Assembly (NCBI GenBank): GCA_903926075.1
Contig: CAIYHQ010000105.1
Span: 1 to 64,000 of the forward strand
Length of the DNA: 64,000 nt
Direction of reading: 5' to 3'
Source of the DNA: an uncultured Methanomicrobiales archaeon
GTDB lineage: Archaea > Halobacteriota > Methanomicrobia > Methanomicrobiales > Methanospirillaceae
Below, in pieces: positions 63,825 to 64,000 of this stretch. The stretch's first letter is position 1, and the number at the start of each line of letters is the position of its first letter. The position numbers were made by a program, and so were the translations under genes. The notes under the pieces were generated by a model. That model made no database searches and had not been told where the DNA came from. It saw only the letters and a program-made list of their open reading frames with translations.

Positions 63825-64000
63825 TTCTAATATTTATCTCAATCTTTTTTTCAGAGAAGTTAATCCTAAAACCGGTTTGGAACTTTGGAGAGGTTCTAAA
63901 GTTATCTTTGACCACATTCTCGATAAGGATTCATTTCAAAATCCGATTATATTTTTCATGAGCCTGTTCAATTGTTAAAACATCTGGAATTATGCATTAA
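63805..64000 (+). pseudogene. PIN-domain (VapC-like) toxin, cut by the window edge and probably frameshifted
   Basis: From the ATG at 63805 the sequence MNALYIDSNIYLNLFFREV is the first strand and acidic residue (D7) of a PIN ribonuclease domain. The frame stops at 63976-63978, after about 57 codons. A one-base shift at the five-T run (63952-63956) would continue as HEPVQLLKHLELCI to the window end. This is much more like the helix after the first PIN strand pair than the frame that stops. The gene may be broken or the base lost in sequencing. Confidence 0.5.

Overview
The window comes from an AT-rich archaeal chromosome, almost certainly a methanogen of the Methanomicrobia and most probably of the order Methanomicrobiales. 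Archaeal identity rests on TBP, MCM, two RFC small subunits, NMD3, an A-type ATP synthase and the archaeal CoA enzymes (pantoate kinase and phosphopantothenate synthetase). Methanogen identity rests on MptD of methanopterin synthesis, CobY/CobD of cobamide synthesis, PPDK, DUF373 and DUF424 proteins, and a ferredoxin:disulfide reductase with its redoxin. No 16S rRNA or mcr gene is present, so the order is an inference.

Layout. 1-741 holds no convincing gene and is followed by tRNA-Ser(UGA). 884-5948 carries a surface protein, a RaSEA-type radical SAM enzyme, a LOR/SDH-domain enzyme and a cobY-cobD pair. 6122-7574 is a cdrS-ftsZ2 cell-division operon with inverted repeats in front of it. 7919-11239 has a coiled-coil protein, a DUF373 membrane protein, a NrdH-like redoxin with a rubredoxin-fused disulfide reductase, and a desulfoferrodoxin. 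12789-19350 is a seven-gene MoxR/DUF58/DUF4350/DUF4129 membrane operon. 20045-27990 holds a PurM-like protein and an eight-gene leftward cluster for CoA synthesis, tRNA/ribosome maturation and a degenerate RFC paralog. 28066-37264 is a replication, repair and transcription core: MptD, MCM, RFC, then divergently an OB-fold protein, a metallophosphoesterase and an Lhr-type helicase, then TBP. 37377-43808 has two tandem acyl-CoA synthetases, tRNA-Leu(CAG) and PPDK. 43862-52199 is the complete A-type ATP synthase operon HIKECFABD. 52352-55779 encodes two CHASE4-HAMP-PAS membrane sensors without a kinase ATPase domain.

From about 55.9 kb the content becomes accessory: DUF2178 plus an XRE regulator, a second desulfoferrodoxin, a STAS-domain fusion, a DUF6398 protein and an AAA-ATPase/PD-(D/E)XK protein. 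The last 3.3 kb holds decaying genes: a frameshifted secreted protein, a reading frame with three in-frame stops, and a PIN-domain toxin-antitoxin pair with a probable frameshift at the window edge.

I found no CRISPR array, insertion sequence, rRNA or phage. The most unusual items are the palindromes at cdrS, the RFC paralog with an altered Walker B inside a CoA operon, a strong 15-bp hairpin at 11370-11410, the STAS fusion and the kinase-less sensor pair. None of them amounts to a clearly new system on sequence alone.
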